Made by a program: the position numbers and the translations under genes | The notes under the pieces: model-generated | Database searches by the model: none | What the model was told of the DNA's origin: nothing | What the model saw: the letters and a program-made list of their open reading frames with translations, nothing else | Assembly (NCBI GenBank): GCA_026936325.1 | Contig: JAPTHN010000001.1 | Location: 77,507,380-77,571,379 of the forward strand | Length of the DNA stretch: 64,000 bases | Origin: Platynereis dumerilii | Taxonomy: Eukaryota > Annelida > Polychaeta > Phyllodocida > Nereididae | Direction: 5' to 3' | Shown here: one piece after another, positions 45,535-56,384 of the stretch | How positions within the stretch are numbered: the stretch's first letter is position 1 | Layout of the letters: every line of letters starts with the position of its first letter

Positions 45535-47148
45535 AGGCCCAAATTTCCATGTCAGGTTTAAACTTGGTTTAACCCACGGTTTTACATAGTTAAGCCCAGT
45601 TTCGATAAACCAAGTTTAACTGGAGTTTAGACCCAGTTTAAAAACCGAATTTTCATGTTTGACAAACCTTGGCTAGACCAGGTTTATGGAGACTGAGTTT
45701 AAACTCAGTTTGCACCCAGTTCTATGAAACAAGAAGAAGAAAAATTTAAAAAGATAAGTAAGGAACAAAAGAAAAGTACTAAACAAAGAGGAAGAAACAA
45801 TAAGCAATAAAAAGAAGAATGCTAGAAGGAGAAAAAGAAAAAATTGAAAGGAAATTAAAGCAAAATCAGGGAGTATGGTCGGAAGAAATGTTGAAGAAAT
45901 GCACATGAAGTTAATTTAGACTAATTTCAAAGAAGAAAGATGAGACGAGAAACTAAGAAGAAAGAAGAGGGAAAAGCATTCGGAAATTAAGAAGAAAGTA
46001 AGAGCATAATTAAAAAGAAGAGGAAGAAGAAAAAGGAACAAAACATAAGAAAGATAACTCAAGAAGAAGAAAGATCTGGAAGAACAGGAAATAACAAGAA
46101 AGGAGATAAAGAAAAAAAAAAGGATGCAGGAAAACATATAATACAGCAATAATTAAGGAAAATAGCCCAAGGGAGAAGAAAGATAAGAAATATGAGAACG
46201 AAAAAGGAATAAAGGGAATAAAAGAAAGAAAAGAAGGAGGAAAGGAATGAAATGGGCCATGAAAGAAGGATATTTATTACCGAGAGTGAAGAAAAGAAAA
46301 GAGGTAGAAAATGAGGATGACTATAAATGAAGAAGCAAAAAGATGCAGGAGCAAAAATAAAGAAGACAAAATGAAATAACAAAAGAAACCAGATTAAAAA
46401 GAAATGAAGAAAGAAAGAGAAGACAAAAAGGGGAATATGAATAGAGACGGAAGAAAAAATGTAAAAAATCAAAAATGGAAGATGTATGCAACAGTTTGAA
46501 TAGATAATTAGTAATAGAATGAATGATTATGTAAATGCCGAAGCATGAGGACGGCAACATCTGGACCCAAAAGATACATTTTAAAGACAATAAATTGTAA
46601 TGAGCTGCAAATACTTGTATTACTATTCTCCTAATAAAAAGTTACGACAGAAACATGCATGAAAAGAAAAAATGTATAAAAAGTATTTTTGGGAAAAATT
46701 TTGGGAAATAAAAGAAGAATTTGACAAAAATGTCCACACGGGGGAGCTATGGAAAAAAGAAATGTTGAAACAAATTTGAAAAAGAAGCATTTTTGGGGAG
46801 AAAAATTTCGACAATTTTTGGGAAAAATGTCGGGGGGTGTGGAAAAAAAATTAGGATAAATATATTCTTGGAAAAAATAATTCAGAGCACAACTGATATC
46901 CTTAACTAGATCAGTGAAAAAAAAATCTGACTTAGCAGACGCAAAATCCACACTGAAGGCTTCCAAAACCAGGAGTTAAACCACTCCTGAGCAGGTTTCT
47001 ACTAAAACCACAGAAAAAACTGGTCTATTTTTAAAACCAGACATGAAAATTTCGAGAAAAGAAAAACTTAAGTTTTAAAATCATAAACTGGGTTTAAACC
47101 TAGTTTATCCACAAACCAATTTTAAACTAGAGATGAAAATTTGGGCCT
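45535..47148. mobile_element. 1.6-kb inverted-repeat element enclosing a purine tract
   Basis: AGGCCCAAATTTCCATGT (45535) and ATGAAAATTTGGGCCT (to 47148) are inverted ends. The subterminal parts are rich in GGTTTAAAC and CCAGTTTAAA-type motifs on both sides. The centre, about 45725-46480 and less strictly to 46900, is almost all A and G on the plus strand. Serine/leucine/phenylalanine-rich minus-strand ORFs of up to 137 codons there are consequences of this bias, not genes. Confidence 0.65.
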
Positions 47149-47384
47149 CTGAGTTTTAAATTCCTAGTGTGTAGGCCTACCACTATTTGTATATTATTTG
47201 CTTATTTATAGATTCAGTTTGTCTGTCTATGACAGATAAAGCCTGGCCACGTAATCTGGAAATTTTCAATCTATTTATATATAGTTTATTTCTCATAACA
47301 TAGAAAAAACATCCTTTGGCCAAATCCAAATATAGGCTATGCAGTATTAGTATTGATCCAGCCTGGCTATCGATGCGAAATGGC

Positions 47385-47512
47385 CTGGGGGGGGGGGCAT
47401 TACATGGGGTGAATACGGGGCGCTTCGCGGCTTTTCCTATCTCTTCCACGTTAATTTTTGGCCTGAGGGGGGGGCATGGCCCAATGCCCCCCCCGTAAAT
47501 ACGCCACTGGAG
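47385..47512. repeat. Poly-G MITE fragment
   Basis: Two G runs (about 47388 and 47466), GGGGGGCATGGCCCAATGCC with a following C run, and the terminal TACGCCACTGG link it to the AGTGGCGTA family. Non-coding. Confidence 0.5.
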
Positions 47513-49422
47513 GCATCCTCACAAGATGCAGATGTGATTAGTCAGTCTTGTCACTTCTAAGAATTATATAGTCCCTAACTATTGTATGGCAGTAAGCTAC
47601 CAGTCCTTTCACCACTAACCCCGATCCACCGCAATATGGTTTATGAAGATACACTGTTTGGTATGAGACCAGTGATGCAGCCAATATCATTCAGACCCAC
47701 TGTCCAGCCCCCACCATGCAGATGCCCAACAACATGGTGCAGAGCCAAATCCTGCACATGCAGACAAAGGTATATTAAATTTGTTGAATTTTATACTGCA
47801 ACAAAGATAAGTGTAAAAGACCGTATAGGACCTAGCTAGATTTGTCTGTGAGGTTCGAATGTAAGATATATTCATGTCAAAGATGTCCTATTCTAATTTT
47901 ACTGTACCTTTAAGATTATTTTGAGGCCTAGCAATAAATCAGAGAGTTTATAGAATTTAAAATGACTTATCTTTGTATTGTACTGTTTGGGAATCAGTGT
48001 TCGTCATGAAAACAATTAATTCATCAGCTTTTACTGACATTTTTGATTACGAAAAAATTACAAAAATCTGTTTCATGCAGTTTTCTTAAAAATTATTGAT
48101 ATATTGATATAAAGATGTATTAACTACTCCCTATAACATTGCCATTCTGCAAATTATGAGTGGTCTAACAACCTCCTATCTCCAATGGTTCTCGAGTTAT
48201 GGCAAGTTTGTCTGGAGAAATATTGTTAAAACAACGTAAAAATGGTCCCGGCCATTTTGGAAAGTTCGGCCCCTATGAGAAATGTGACACCAACCTAATA
48301 TCGTACCTAGACCTATAAATAATGGAATTCTGAAGAGTTTAGCTCTGGACATATGACTGCGTACACCACTACTCTAGTAACTGAACTGTGCAGAGTTGGC
48401 AAATAAGCATCATAAAAAAATTATAATTTTAGTGTTTGTTTTTTTGTTGTTGTTTAATAACTTCAGTCAGCAACAACATCTTTACACTCATAATCAAAAT
48501 TCTGGAATAATTAGGATTTTCAAAGAGTGAGGACTACAATATTCAAATTGGCCATTTTGTGGTTGAAACCTCTCTTTTAGTGGCCCTGAAAAATGGTATT
48601 TTATCATTGAAAAATCATCAAAAATAAAAATCATGGCACACGAAGTTAGACATAAAAATTCAAGTTATGCAAAAATGTCCACTTAATTGTGATATCTACA
48701 TTGTAAAACCAAAAACATCACAATTTCATGATGAATGCAGTGGCATCTCTAATTGTGGGGGGGGGCACGGGTGGAGAATCGCGTACCCCCCAGGTGCCCC
48801 CCTCCCGCTCGAGACCCCCTAGTTACGCCAGTGATTGAATGCTACATTTTTTGACCTCAGCCTTCAAATGTTTTGACATGGATTCCAACAACTTGTTTTG
48901 GCAAATTTTTGACAGAAACGAGACATGGGCATTCTTCGGTGAAAGTCACTCGCACCTGGTTCAGATCAGTTGGCTGAACATCCCTCTAGTGTACAGAATG
49001 GTCCAAGAATTCCTTATGGTGTTATATAGGTTCAACTTTCAAGAGTGAATTGCCATCTACTGCAAATTCTCAATTTCCTCCTCAATTTGCAAGGTTTTTG
49101 AGGATTTGAGGTGCTCTGCAGGCTTGGGCTTTATCACCAACAAATAAAAAGTCTCAACTGAAGTGTTCTCTTTCATTTGGTAAAAGTCAAAAGTACTTTT
49201 ATTTAAGCCGGGTAAAGGACCAGCACACAATGTGTTTTTTAGAGAAGCCCTGACAATAACAATATATTCATAGCACATGCAAATTTAAAATGATAATGTA
49301 TATACTGAGTAAAATATCATATAAAATATAATAAATAATGGTAAAAACATAGTTAAAATCAGATTAAGCGTGCATTAAAGAAAAACAAACATGATGAATA
49401 TCACAGCAGGTATAGTGATTAT
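47513..49422. other. Intronic/intergenic DNA without a firm gene
   Basis: Apart from an exon-like stretch ending at an AAAG-GTATAT donor near 47776 and a poly-G MITE at 48740-48835, I see only AT-rich unique-looking sequence with no domain-bearing ORF. Confidence 0.4.
48740..48835. mobile_element. Short poly-G/C MITE
   Basis: CAGTGGCATCTCTAATTGTG followed by a G run, and CCCGCTCGAGACCCCCTAG, then TTACGCCAGTG. The right half matches 30085-30125, showing the same dispersed family. Confidence 0.6.
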
Positions 49423-49850
49423 AGGACGTTTCACCGCTAAGACGTCTCACCGCCGGCAGTAGTGGGACGTTTCACTGCTAGTTTATAACAATGTTAGCCA
49501 AGTAATAAATGTCTTGAAAAGCCATAATTAAACAAAACACGCAAAACATTGTCTGTGTTGCTACTCTATCTACATGATCTATGATTGTCTAAGTTTTTGT
49601 TACTTTGTAGCAAATAGACTACATTTTGTTATGTTTCATTTCACATGTTTACAATGTAGCTAAATGTATAGCAAGAAAACTTAACTAAATGAACAATGTG
49701 ATTACTGGAATAACAAAGGATAACATTTTTCACTAAAACAATCAACTAAGTGATACTTTTCAAGTACTTTAATAACCAAATAGTGAAATTAACTGGCGGT
49801 GAAACGTCTCACACTGCTGATGGTGAAACGTCCCAGCGGTGAAACGTCCT
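49423..49850. mobile_element. Foldback MITE with repeated GACGTTTCACCG motifs
   Basis: AGGACGTTTCACCGCT and AGCGGTGAAACGTCCT form perfect 16-bp ends. Each arm, about 65 bp, holds three variants of the (A/G)GACGT(T/C)TCACCG motif, so the arms are internally repetitive as well as inverted. The loop is AT-rich and has no ORF. Confidence 0.85.
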
Positions 49851-50315
49851 GCTACCGGTATAGGTACCATTCCAGTCTTTGGTCCCTTTGTTGAGAAATG
49901 ACGACTGACCCTCTTTGCTAAATATCAATTTAGATTCAAGAAACCATGGGAAACCGTGAAAATGCCGCCTTTTTTCAAAAGTTCTAACAAAATGGACCTT
50001 GAGTCCCTGACTACACTAAAATTCCTTATTTCAATCCATAAATCAATTGATAATGTTTCTTAGACCTGTAGAAGGAACAATGAGCACTGTTTTCATACAG
50101 GCAAACTATAGGCAGTTCACGGAAAGCAGGAAAATTCGAGAATTAGCTGCCATTTTGGAAAAAGGCTGCAATGGGTCAACCAGGTCAAATCTGAAGTGGC
50201 TCCCTATCTAAATATTTTCTTTTAGACATTTTTGAACTGTGTGCCAAGTTTCATGCTTTTATATATAAATGCATAATTACTTCCCCATTCCTGACAAATC
50301 TACCCCACTTGTAGG

Positions 50316-50502
50316 TCACATAGAATTTACACATGTATACATCATTACACTTCTGTGAACAAGGAGTCTTTCTTGAACAGTCAGCCACTTCAGGTCTTGC
50401 AGAACTGTCTGTGAAGAAGTGTCATATAGAACATTCATTACAATTCTGTCTCCTTTGTACATAAGCTTCTGAATCCGATTTAAACCAGTGGCAGGGCAAT
50501 TC
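50316..50502 (-). mobile_element. LINE reverse-transcriptase fragment, 3' part (split by hAT)
   Basis: Minus-strand frame CPATGLNRIQKLMYKGDRIV then MNVLYDTSSQTVLQDLKWLT and RLLVHRSVMMYTCVN matches the region after the RT domain of CR1-group/Jockey-like LINEs (LQ-x-RAARII...YDT...L..L.W..L..R...H...MMYK..N). It continues into 51748-52165 once the intervening hAT element is removed. Degraded. Confidence 0.75.
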
Positions 50503-50510
50503 ATGTATAC

Positions 50511-51739
50511 TAGGGTGTGTCAATTTTCAATTTTTATGCAAATTCAAAAAGCACTAGTGCCTTAAATATGCGTTTTGACTTGGGGAATCCAAATCTGTTT
50601 TCAAAATGGCAATACGACAATTCTTACCTACTTCAATGTTGGTTCAAAGTTTCATTATTTTTTTCATTTTCGACCATCTTCGCCAATCCGCGGTTCTCTG
50701 TAACTTTGTCAATATTTGCCATACAGCATTCTAAGTGCCATGGTTGGAAAGCCCTCAAAAAGACCTACATTTTGTTTAACCAACATCAATGGTCTAGGAC
50801 AATATCTTGACTCCCTATGTCTTTTTGGCCGGCATTTTTCAGAAATGAAAATGTTGTTGACTGTCTAATCCTATTAAACAAAGGCCTTTGAATTTTTTTC
50901 ACCGATAATTGCTTGATTCACATTCTCCAAGTTCCAGAATGAGCAAATAAAATATTTTTTAAATTCTTGGTCATGGAAAATCCTGCTTTATGGGCTTGGA
51001 AGTTTTAATGCAAAATTTTGTCTGAATTATTGAAACAAATCATGGAGGGGCTGTTTTACTTCATATTTTAACTTCATAAGAATTACACATAGGACAACAT
51101 CATTGGCACCATGCGAATGCTAAGAGTATTGCCTTTCATGTTGTACCACTCATGTTGCCCTGCAATAAATTCTGACGAAGATATTGTATGAAATGCAGCA
51201 GACCCCATCTCACATTTTACGAGTTTTCAACTAACGTTAACATTAAAACTTCATCACACACAAGCCAGGCACTCCCATGGTAAAAATAAAAAAAATGTTT
51301 GTATTTGGTCATTCTGGAACTTGGAGAATGTGAATCACTGCAATTGTCCTTGAAACAAATTCCAAAGTCTTTTTTTAATAGGATTAGACAATCTGAGTCA
51401 TTTTCATTCCAAGAAGTGCAGGCTGAAGGGCCATTGGGAATCAAGATATTGTCCTAGACCATATATGTTGGTATGCAAAATGAAGGTCGTTTTGAGAGCT
51501 TTTCAACCATGGTAATTAAAATGATGTATGATACATATTGACAAAGTAATAGAGAACCGCGGATTGGCGAAAATGGTCGAAAACGAAAAAAATATTGAAA
51601 CTTTGAACCAAAATTGAAGTAGGTAAGAATTGTCGTATCACAATTTCGAGAACAGATTTGGATTCTCTGGGTCAAAATGCACATTTTAGACACTAGTGCT
51701 TTTTGAAATTGCATAAAAATTAAAAATTGACACACCCTA
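50511..51739. mobile_element. hAT-type foldback element TAGGGTGTGTC (1.23 kb)
   Basis: Inverted ends start TAGGGTGTGTCAATTTTC and the arms run about 300 bp. The 8-bp target duplication ATGTATAC is intact on both sides (50503-50510 and 51740-51747). An 8-bp duplication with a TAGGG-type end is characteristic of hAT elements. No transposase is found. It splits a LINE reverse-transcriptase frame. Confidence 0.9.
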
Positions 51740-51747
51740 ATGTATAC

Positions 51748-52165
51748 AGTGTCGTAATACGTAGTCAATCAATGGCATGACAAGAGAGTTAAGTAAAAGC
51801 AAATGCAGTTTTCTTGTCAATGTATAATCGGACTCTTCTGAGGACACCTAAACGTTGTCTGATCTTTTTCACAAGAAAGTCAGTGTGAGTGTTCCAGGAC
51901 ATATGTGCCTCCAAGTGTAGCCCTAGATATTTATAAGAAACAAAATGCTCCATTGTTTAATTTCCGACACAATCCTGGTAGAGCAGTTTTTTTAGGCGGC
52001 TATGGGTACCAAACATGAACATTGTGTTTTTTTCAAACCATTGCTCAGAAATATGGAATACTTCAACATTCTCCATTGAAATTGGTAACTGCAGCAACTT
52101 CTGTTGGAGCACATGATGGTCTGATTCAATCGTATCACTACTACTTCCAATAACCAAGGGAGAAC
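51748..52165 (-). mobile_element. LINE reverse-transcriptase fragment, 5' part
   Basis: Minus-strand frames read MFMFGTHSRLKKLLYQDCVG then FSYKYLGLHLEAHMSWNTHT, DFLVKKIRQRLGVLRRVRLY and IDKKTAFAF. This is the YLGxxxDxxLSWxxHI...KxxxRLGxLRRxRxxL block typical of the RT C-terminal end in CR1/Jockey-group LINEs. Stops and a frame break show decay. Confidence 0.8.
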
Positions 52166-52919
52166 ATACTGTCTTTCAAATGCATGCTGCAGCGTTAGAC
52201 CCAGGAAAAGTTACAACAGAACGAAATATGGAAATTCAGCGGTTTTTTAGAGTGACGTGCATTCGACCAAATAAAAAAATTCATGTAAAAAATGTAGTTC
52301 AGGCTTTCAAAGAGTCATTAGAGAAGTTGACTTGATCTTTACAATGGACCTTGCTTGGATTCACACTCTGAAATTCACTTTTATTTCACACTTTTTTCCA
52401 AAAAAGTGTTCTATATTTATGAGCAGGAGTGTATGTACACTTCCAGATTAAATTGTGGTTTTCTTCATACGTTGAAATTGTATGTCAATTGTTTTTTACC
52501 ATGATGTTATTTTTGTATAAAAATCATCAAATTCTCCAGGCCACCCGAACAAAGGTTGAAAATAATGCTCAGCCACAAAAACTGATTATGATATAATAAT
52601 AATATATATATACCTTGATCCTATGTCTGAGGAACAAAACCTTGCAATTCCATACATTCAGTTGCCCTTTTAGAATAGTGCAGTCCTGATTCTTCGAAGA
52701 TCAAAATTATCCCAGCATTTTTATCAATCTTTCAAGAGCGCATTTGTGAATAATGAATCCGTCATTAAATTACTTCCTTGCATAGACCCATATCAGTAAA
52801 ATTGATGTCATGAAGTATGGTGACTGGTGAATCAATTTATCAATAGAAATGTTTATTAGAATGCTAATGGCGAAGAATGTTCAGGTGTTCATTAATAAAA
52901 TTTCTTGTTACAATTTTAG

Positions 52920-53090
52920 CTACGATTTATGTTCCAAGCGGAAAAACGTGTGTGTTTCCTTTTGTGGTGGAGAAAAAAGTTCATGAATATTGCACTAGTC
53001 ACAAACAAGATTCTTTCATACCATGGTGTGCCACCATTGAGGATTTTAATCTTAACGATAAAGCAAAAGATGACCACGAAATATGTCAGT
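52920..53090 (+). CDS. PAN/FN2 protein, second fibronectin type II exon
   Basis: The acceptor TACAATTTTAG and the donor CAG-T|GTAAGT delimit a 171-nt phase 1-1 exon reading TIYVPSGKTCVFPFVVEKKV, HEYCTSHKQDSFIPWCATIE and DFNLNDKAKDDHEICQC. C-x-FPF, the C-T-S pair, PWC and the final C-x-C match FN2. The usual aromatic W-G-x-C near the end is replaced by HEICQC, so the ligand face may differ. Frame and phase match the exon at 42110, supporting a single gene. Its next exon is not identified. Confidence 0.8.
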
Positions 53091-53739
53091 GTAAGTTAAA
53101 CTTTCAGATTTGATATATATCTTTATGATATGACGTTGCCCAATAAAATTGTGTATAATCGTCAGGCACTTGATGAGATATATTTTCATTCCATAATCTT
53201 ATAATTACACCAACATTCATTTTTGCTGGGCTGTATTTTGTCTGTGATCTCTATCCTTTTAGGTTGTTTTATTTGGGGTATCCTTCGTCTCTCACTCATT
53301 CCATACCACCATATTCTGTAAACACTATTGGATAACTTACTTGATTAACAAAATGTCTAAGGATAACTTGATTGCTGAGTTATTAAATTGTCAATAGTGG
53401 TAGTTCCAGCTAGGAACAGCATAGATAGCAATTTACACACGGTCAGGTGGTACATTCCAAACCCTGTTTTGCTAATTATATAATTCGGCCAGCTATTACA
53501 TTGCAAAATAAAACTGGTCCCATATCTTATTGAAATTACTGAATACCTTTTTGTTAATCCTTGTACTGGTTGTTTTTTAAGTGTTAAAAATATTTTTCAG
53601 TGCCTAGTTGTGTTTATCACTACTCGCCCAGCCCCTAGGTGACTTCCTGATCTTCTTCTCCACATATCCAGCATGGATGACCAATTGAACAAGCAGGGAG
53701 CAGAAGCTCATGCATTAAATCATTTTCTTTGATTTATTA

Positions 53740-54660
53740 ATGATCATATGCATAAATTAAATTGGCAAGAACATATATCAATTATATTAAATCTAAACTG
53801 TCAAAATCTGTTGGAATAATTTTTAGAGCAAAAAAATATTTTAATCATAATACATTACTTACTTTGCACTAAAGTTTTTTCCACCCTTATCTGAATTATG
53901 GTATTGAAATATGGGGAAATACTTGCAAATTATATTGATTCCGTCTTAAATTTGCAAAAACGGGTGGTTCGTATAATTAAAGGAGTCAGTCGAAGAACAC
54001 CTTCGAACAGTATATTTAATGAACTTAAAATTTTACAACTACCTAAATTGTATAAAGTTTCAATTATGATGTTTATTACATTTTTATAAGTTTGTAGAGG
54101 TGAATTACCAAGAATATTTTCAGATATGTTTAATTATCAAGCTGATTTTCATGATTATAGAACAAGAAATATGAATAACTTTCCATTACCATTTGGTAGA
54201 TTAGAAGTTGTTAAAATGCATGTTAGATTTAAAGGTGCTGACATTTTGAATTCTGTTGTAAATGTCATTGATTTTAAAATTCTAAAGGAATTTGCAGTCC
54301 TTACCTAGAATATCTTTGCAATTCTGTAATACTTAACTATTATTAAAATATAGTCATTACCACTTTTGTATATATGCTAGTACTTATCAATGTTTTAATT
54401 TTGCAGTATTATTATTAATTTTATTTCCTATAGGTATTCATTCATTGTTACATAAAGATAGAGAAATTATATTGCGAAATTGCTGGGGAACATACATTAA
54501 TTGTGTCAGTTCCTATTTTCTATCGGTATTTTAATTCTGATATTTGTTATGTTGAAGTGTACTTGTCTTTTGTTTGCCAATTAAAAATTCAAATTCAAAT
54601 TCAAATTCAAGTTCAAATTCTAATTCTAATTCTAATTCTAATTCTAATTCTGATGAAGAA
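53740..54660 (+). mobile_element. LINE relic with (AAATTC)n tail
   Basis: Frames around 53750-54300 read IDSVLNLQKRVVRIIKGVSR, SIFNELKILQLPKLYKVSIM and, further on, DYRTRNMNNFPLPFGRLEVV: the post-RT segment of LINE ORF2 (LQKRVVRII...L..LPKLYK...TR...). Frame changes and stops mark it as dead. It ends in AATTAAAAATTCAAATTC repeats, the usual 3' microsatellite tail. Confidence 0.8.
54583..54655 (+). repeat. AAATTC/TAATTC microsatellite
   Basis: Tandem hexamers at the LINE 3' end, shifting from AAATTC to TAATTC along the tract. Confidence 0.9.
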
Positions 54661-55153
54661 AGACTCTTAGCTCAGATATTAAAATTATCATACTTATAAT
54701 CTTAGTAAATAGTAATGGCACAAATGCTACCAGCATCAGCCAAACATATGAGATGTGTGTGAGACTGGTGATTGATGATATGTATAGATGTGAACTGTGT
54801 ATACATTATGGTCAAATAAATTTAACTTAACTACTACAAATGTTTACGAGCTTATGAAAAGCAGACATATATCGGTGTAAATCCACACGTAATTTGTATT
54901 GTAACTTTGGAAACTTATGCAGTGTTATGCACACATTTATCATATTTTAAGATACGCTATTATTGTATTTTATCTAATTATGGCTTATTAATAAATAAAT
55001 ATATATCCACACCTCTTTCCCTGGATAAATAATGAAAAAATCTACACAGCGTATATAACTAAAGACATTGAAACACCTTGAAAAGTAACTGTAGGCCTAG
55101 ATGTCCTCGTGGACTATAATGGTGTCAAAATACACTTCAGTCGAAACTAATTA

Positions 55154-55967
55154 CAGTCCTTGTCATACTTACGTGGAATCTCAAGTGTTTTTTCTATGCT
55201 GTTGAACTGTGATGTCAGAGATGACTCTATTCTAGCATTGCAATATATGTAAATTAGCTACAAGCTGTGATGTCATTTCAAACTGGGTCAGATTCCCCAG
55301 CTTCTAGTCAATGTTGATCCTCCTGAACTGAGCGTCACAGTTTCAACACAGTGTCAGAGTGAGAGTTTTATCAGGGATAGCCCCTACAACTACGTCATCA
55401 CAGCTTGATAGCCAATGGGCTGACAGTAAACTACGCATCACAGTTCAAACATTGATATATTAAAGGAAGCATTAAATTTGTGATCCCAATGATTTATCAC
55501 AGCATTCACCAGTCTAATTGTACCAAGTGGTAGCTTTGTGGGCATTCACAGTAGACAACTGTTATAATCCCCACAGAGTTGTTTGATTAACCTACAAACT
55601 TGCTAACTTACAACTTTAAACTTTGATGGAAGTTGGTATAAACATAAGGCTTTGACAATTTGTTAGTAAACACATGGCTTATGTTTTGTATATTTGTTCT
55701 GGCTGCCCATTGGCTGAGAGGCTGTGATGTCAAACTTGCATGGGTTTTCCAAGACCCAATTTTCACTCTGACACTGAGTTGAAACTGTGATGCTCAGTTT
55801 GGTGGATTCGCATTGGTTAGAAGCTGGGGAATCTGACCCAGTTTAAAATGACATCACAGCTTGTAGTTAATTTACATATATTGCAATAGAATAGAGTCAT
55901 CTCTGACATCACAGTTCAACAGCATCGAAAAAAAACTTGAGATTCCATGTAAGTATGACAAGGACTG
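55154..55967. mobile_element. Tc1/mariner-type MITE CAGTCCTTGTC, copy 2 (814 bp)
   Basis: TA then CAGTCCTTGTCATACTTACG, and at the right TAAGTATGACAAGGACTG then TA. The arms (ACTGTGATGTCAGAGATGAC and so on) are strongly complementary over more than 100 bp. The centre matches 39123-40112 in reverse orientation. Confidence 0.85.
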
Positions 55968-56049
55968 TAAGGTAGCCTACACTGCAAGGACTTCAGGACT
56001 AGCCCAGGAGAATGCTAATTGTAATAGCTACACGAAATTGCCCCTTAAT

Positions 56050-56050
56050 T

Positions 56051-56114
<64 letters not shown>
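56050..56114 (+). repeat. (ATCT)n microsatellite
   Basis: About 16 uninterrupted ATCT units followed by a T run. Confidence 0.98.
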
Positions 56115-56384
56115 TTTTTTTTTCAAAAAGTCATATCAGTGGATCATTAATTACCTGATACAACACACTTCTAGGTCCGAGATGCGTGTTTATGGTCCAG
56201 TCAATCTGAATTTTAAAAGCATGAATACAGTGGATGAATGCTCACCGATGAAATTAAGTGTCATTAATTGAAAAAAATGATTGACAGTGGATTACACAGA
56301 GTTGGCTCAACCAAAAGCTGAACCGGGGATATTTCATCTGCATCATATTTAAAAGCAGCATTTAAAGTGGTTGTTTTGATTTTT

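Noticed and set aside
45673-46590. Minus-strand hydrophobic ORFs (FFLLSF-rich, up to 137 codons) as membrane proteins
   Set aside because: A polypurine tract on the plus strand forces Phe, Leu and Ser codons on the minus strand; no start context or conservation.
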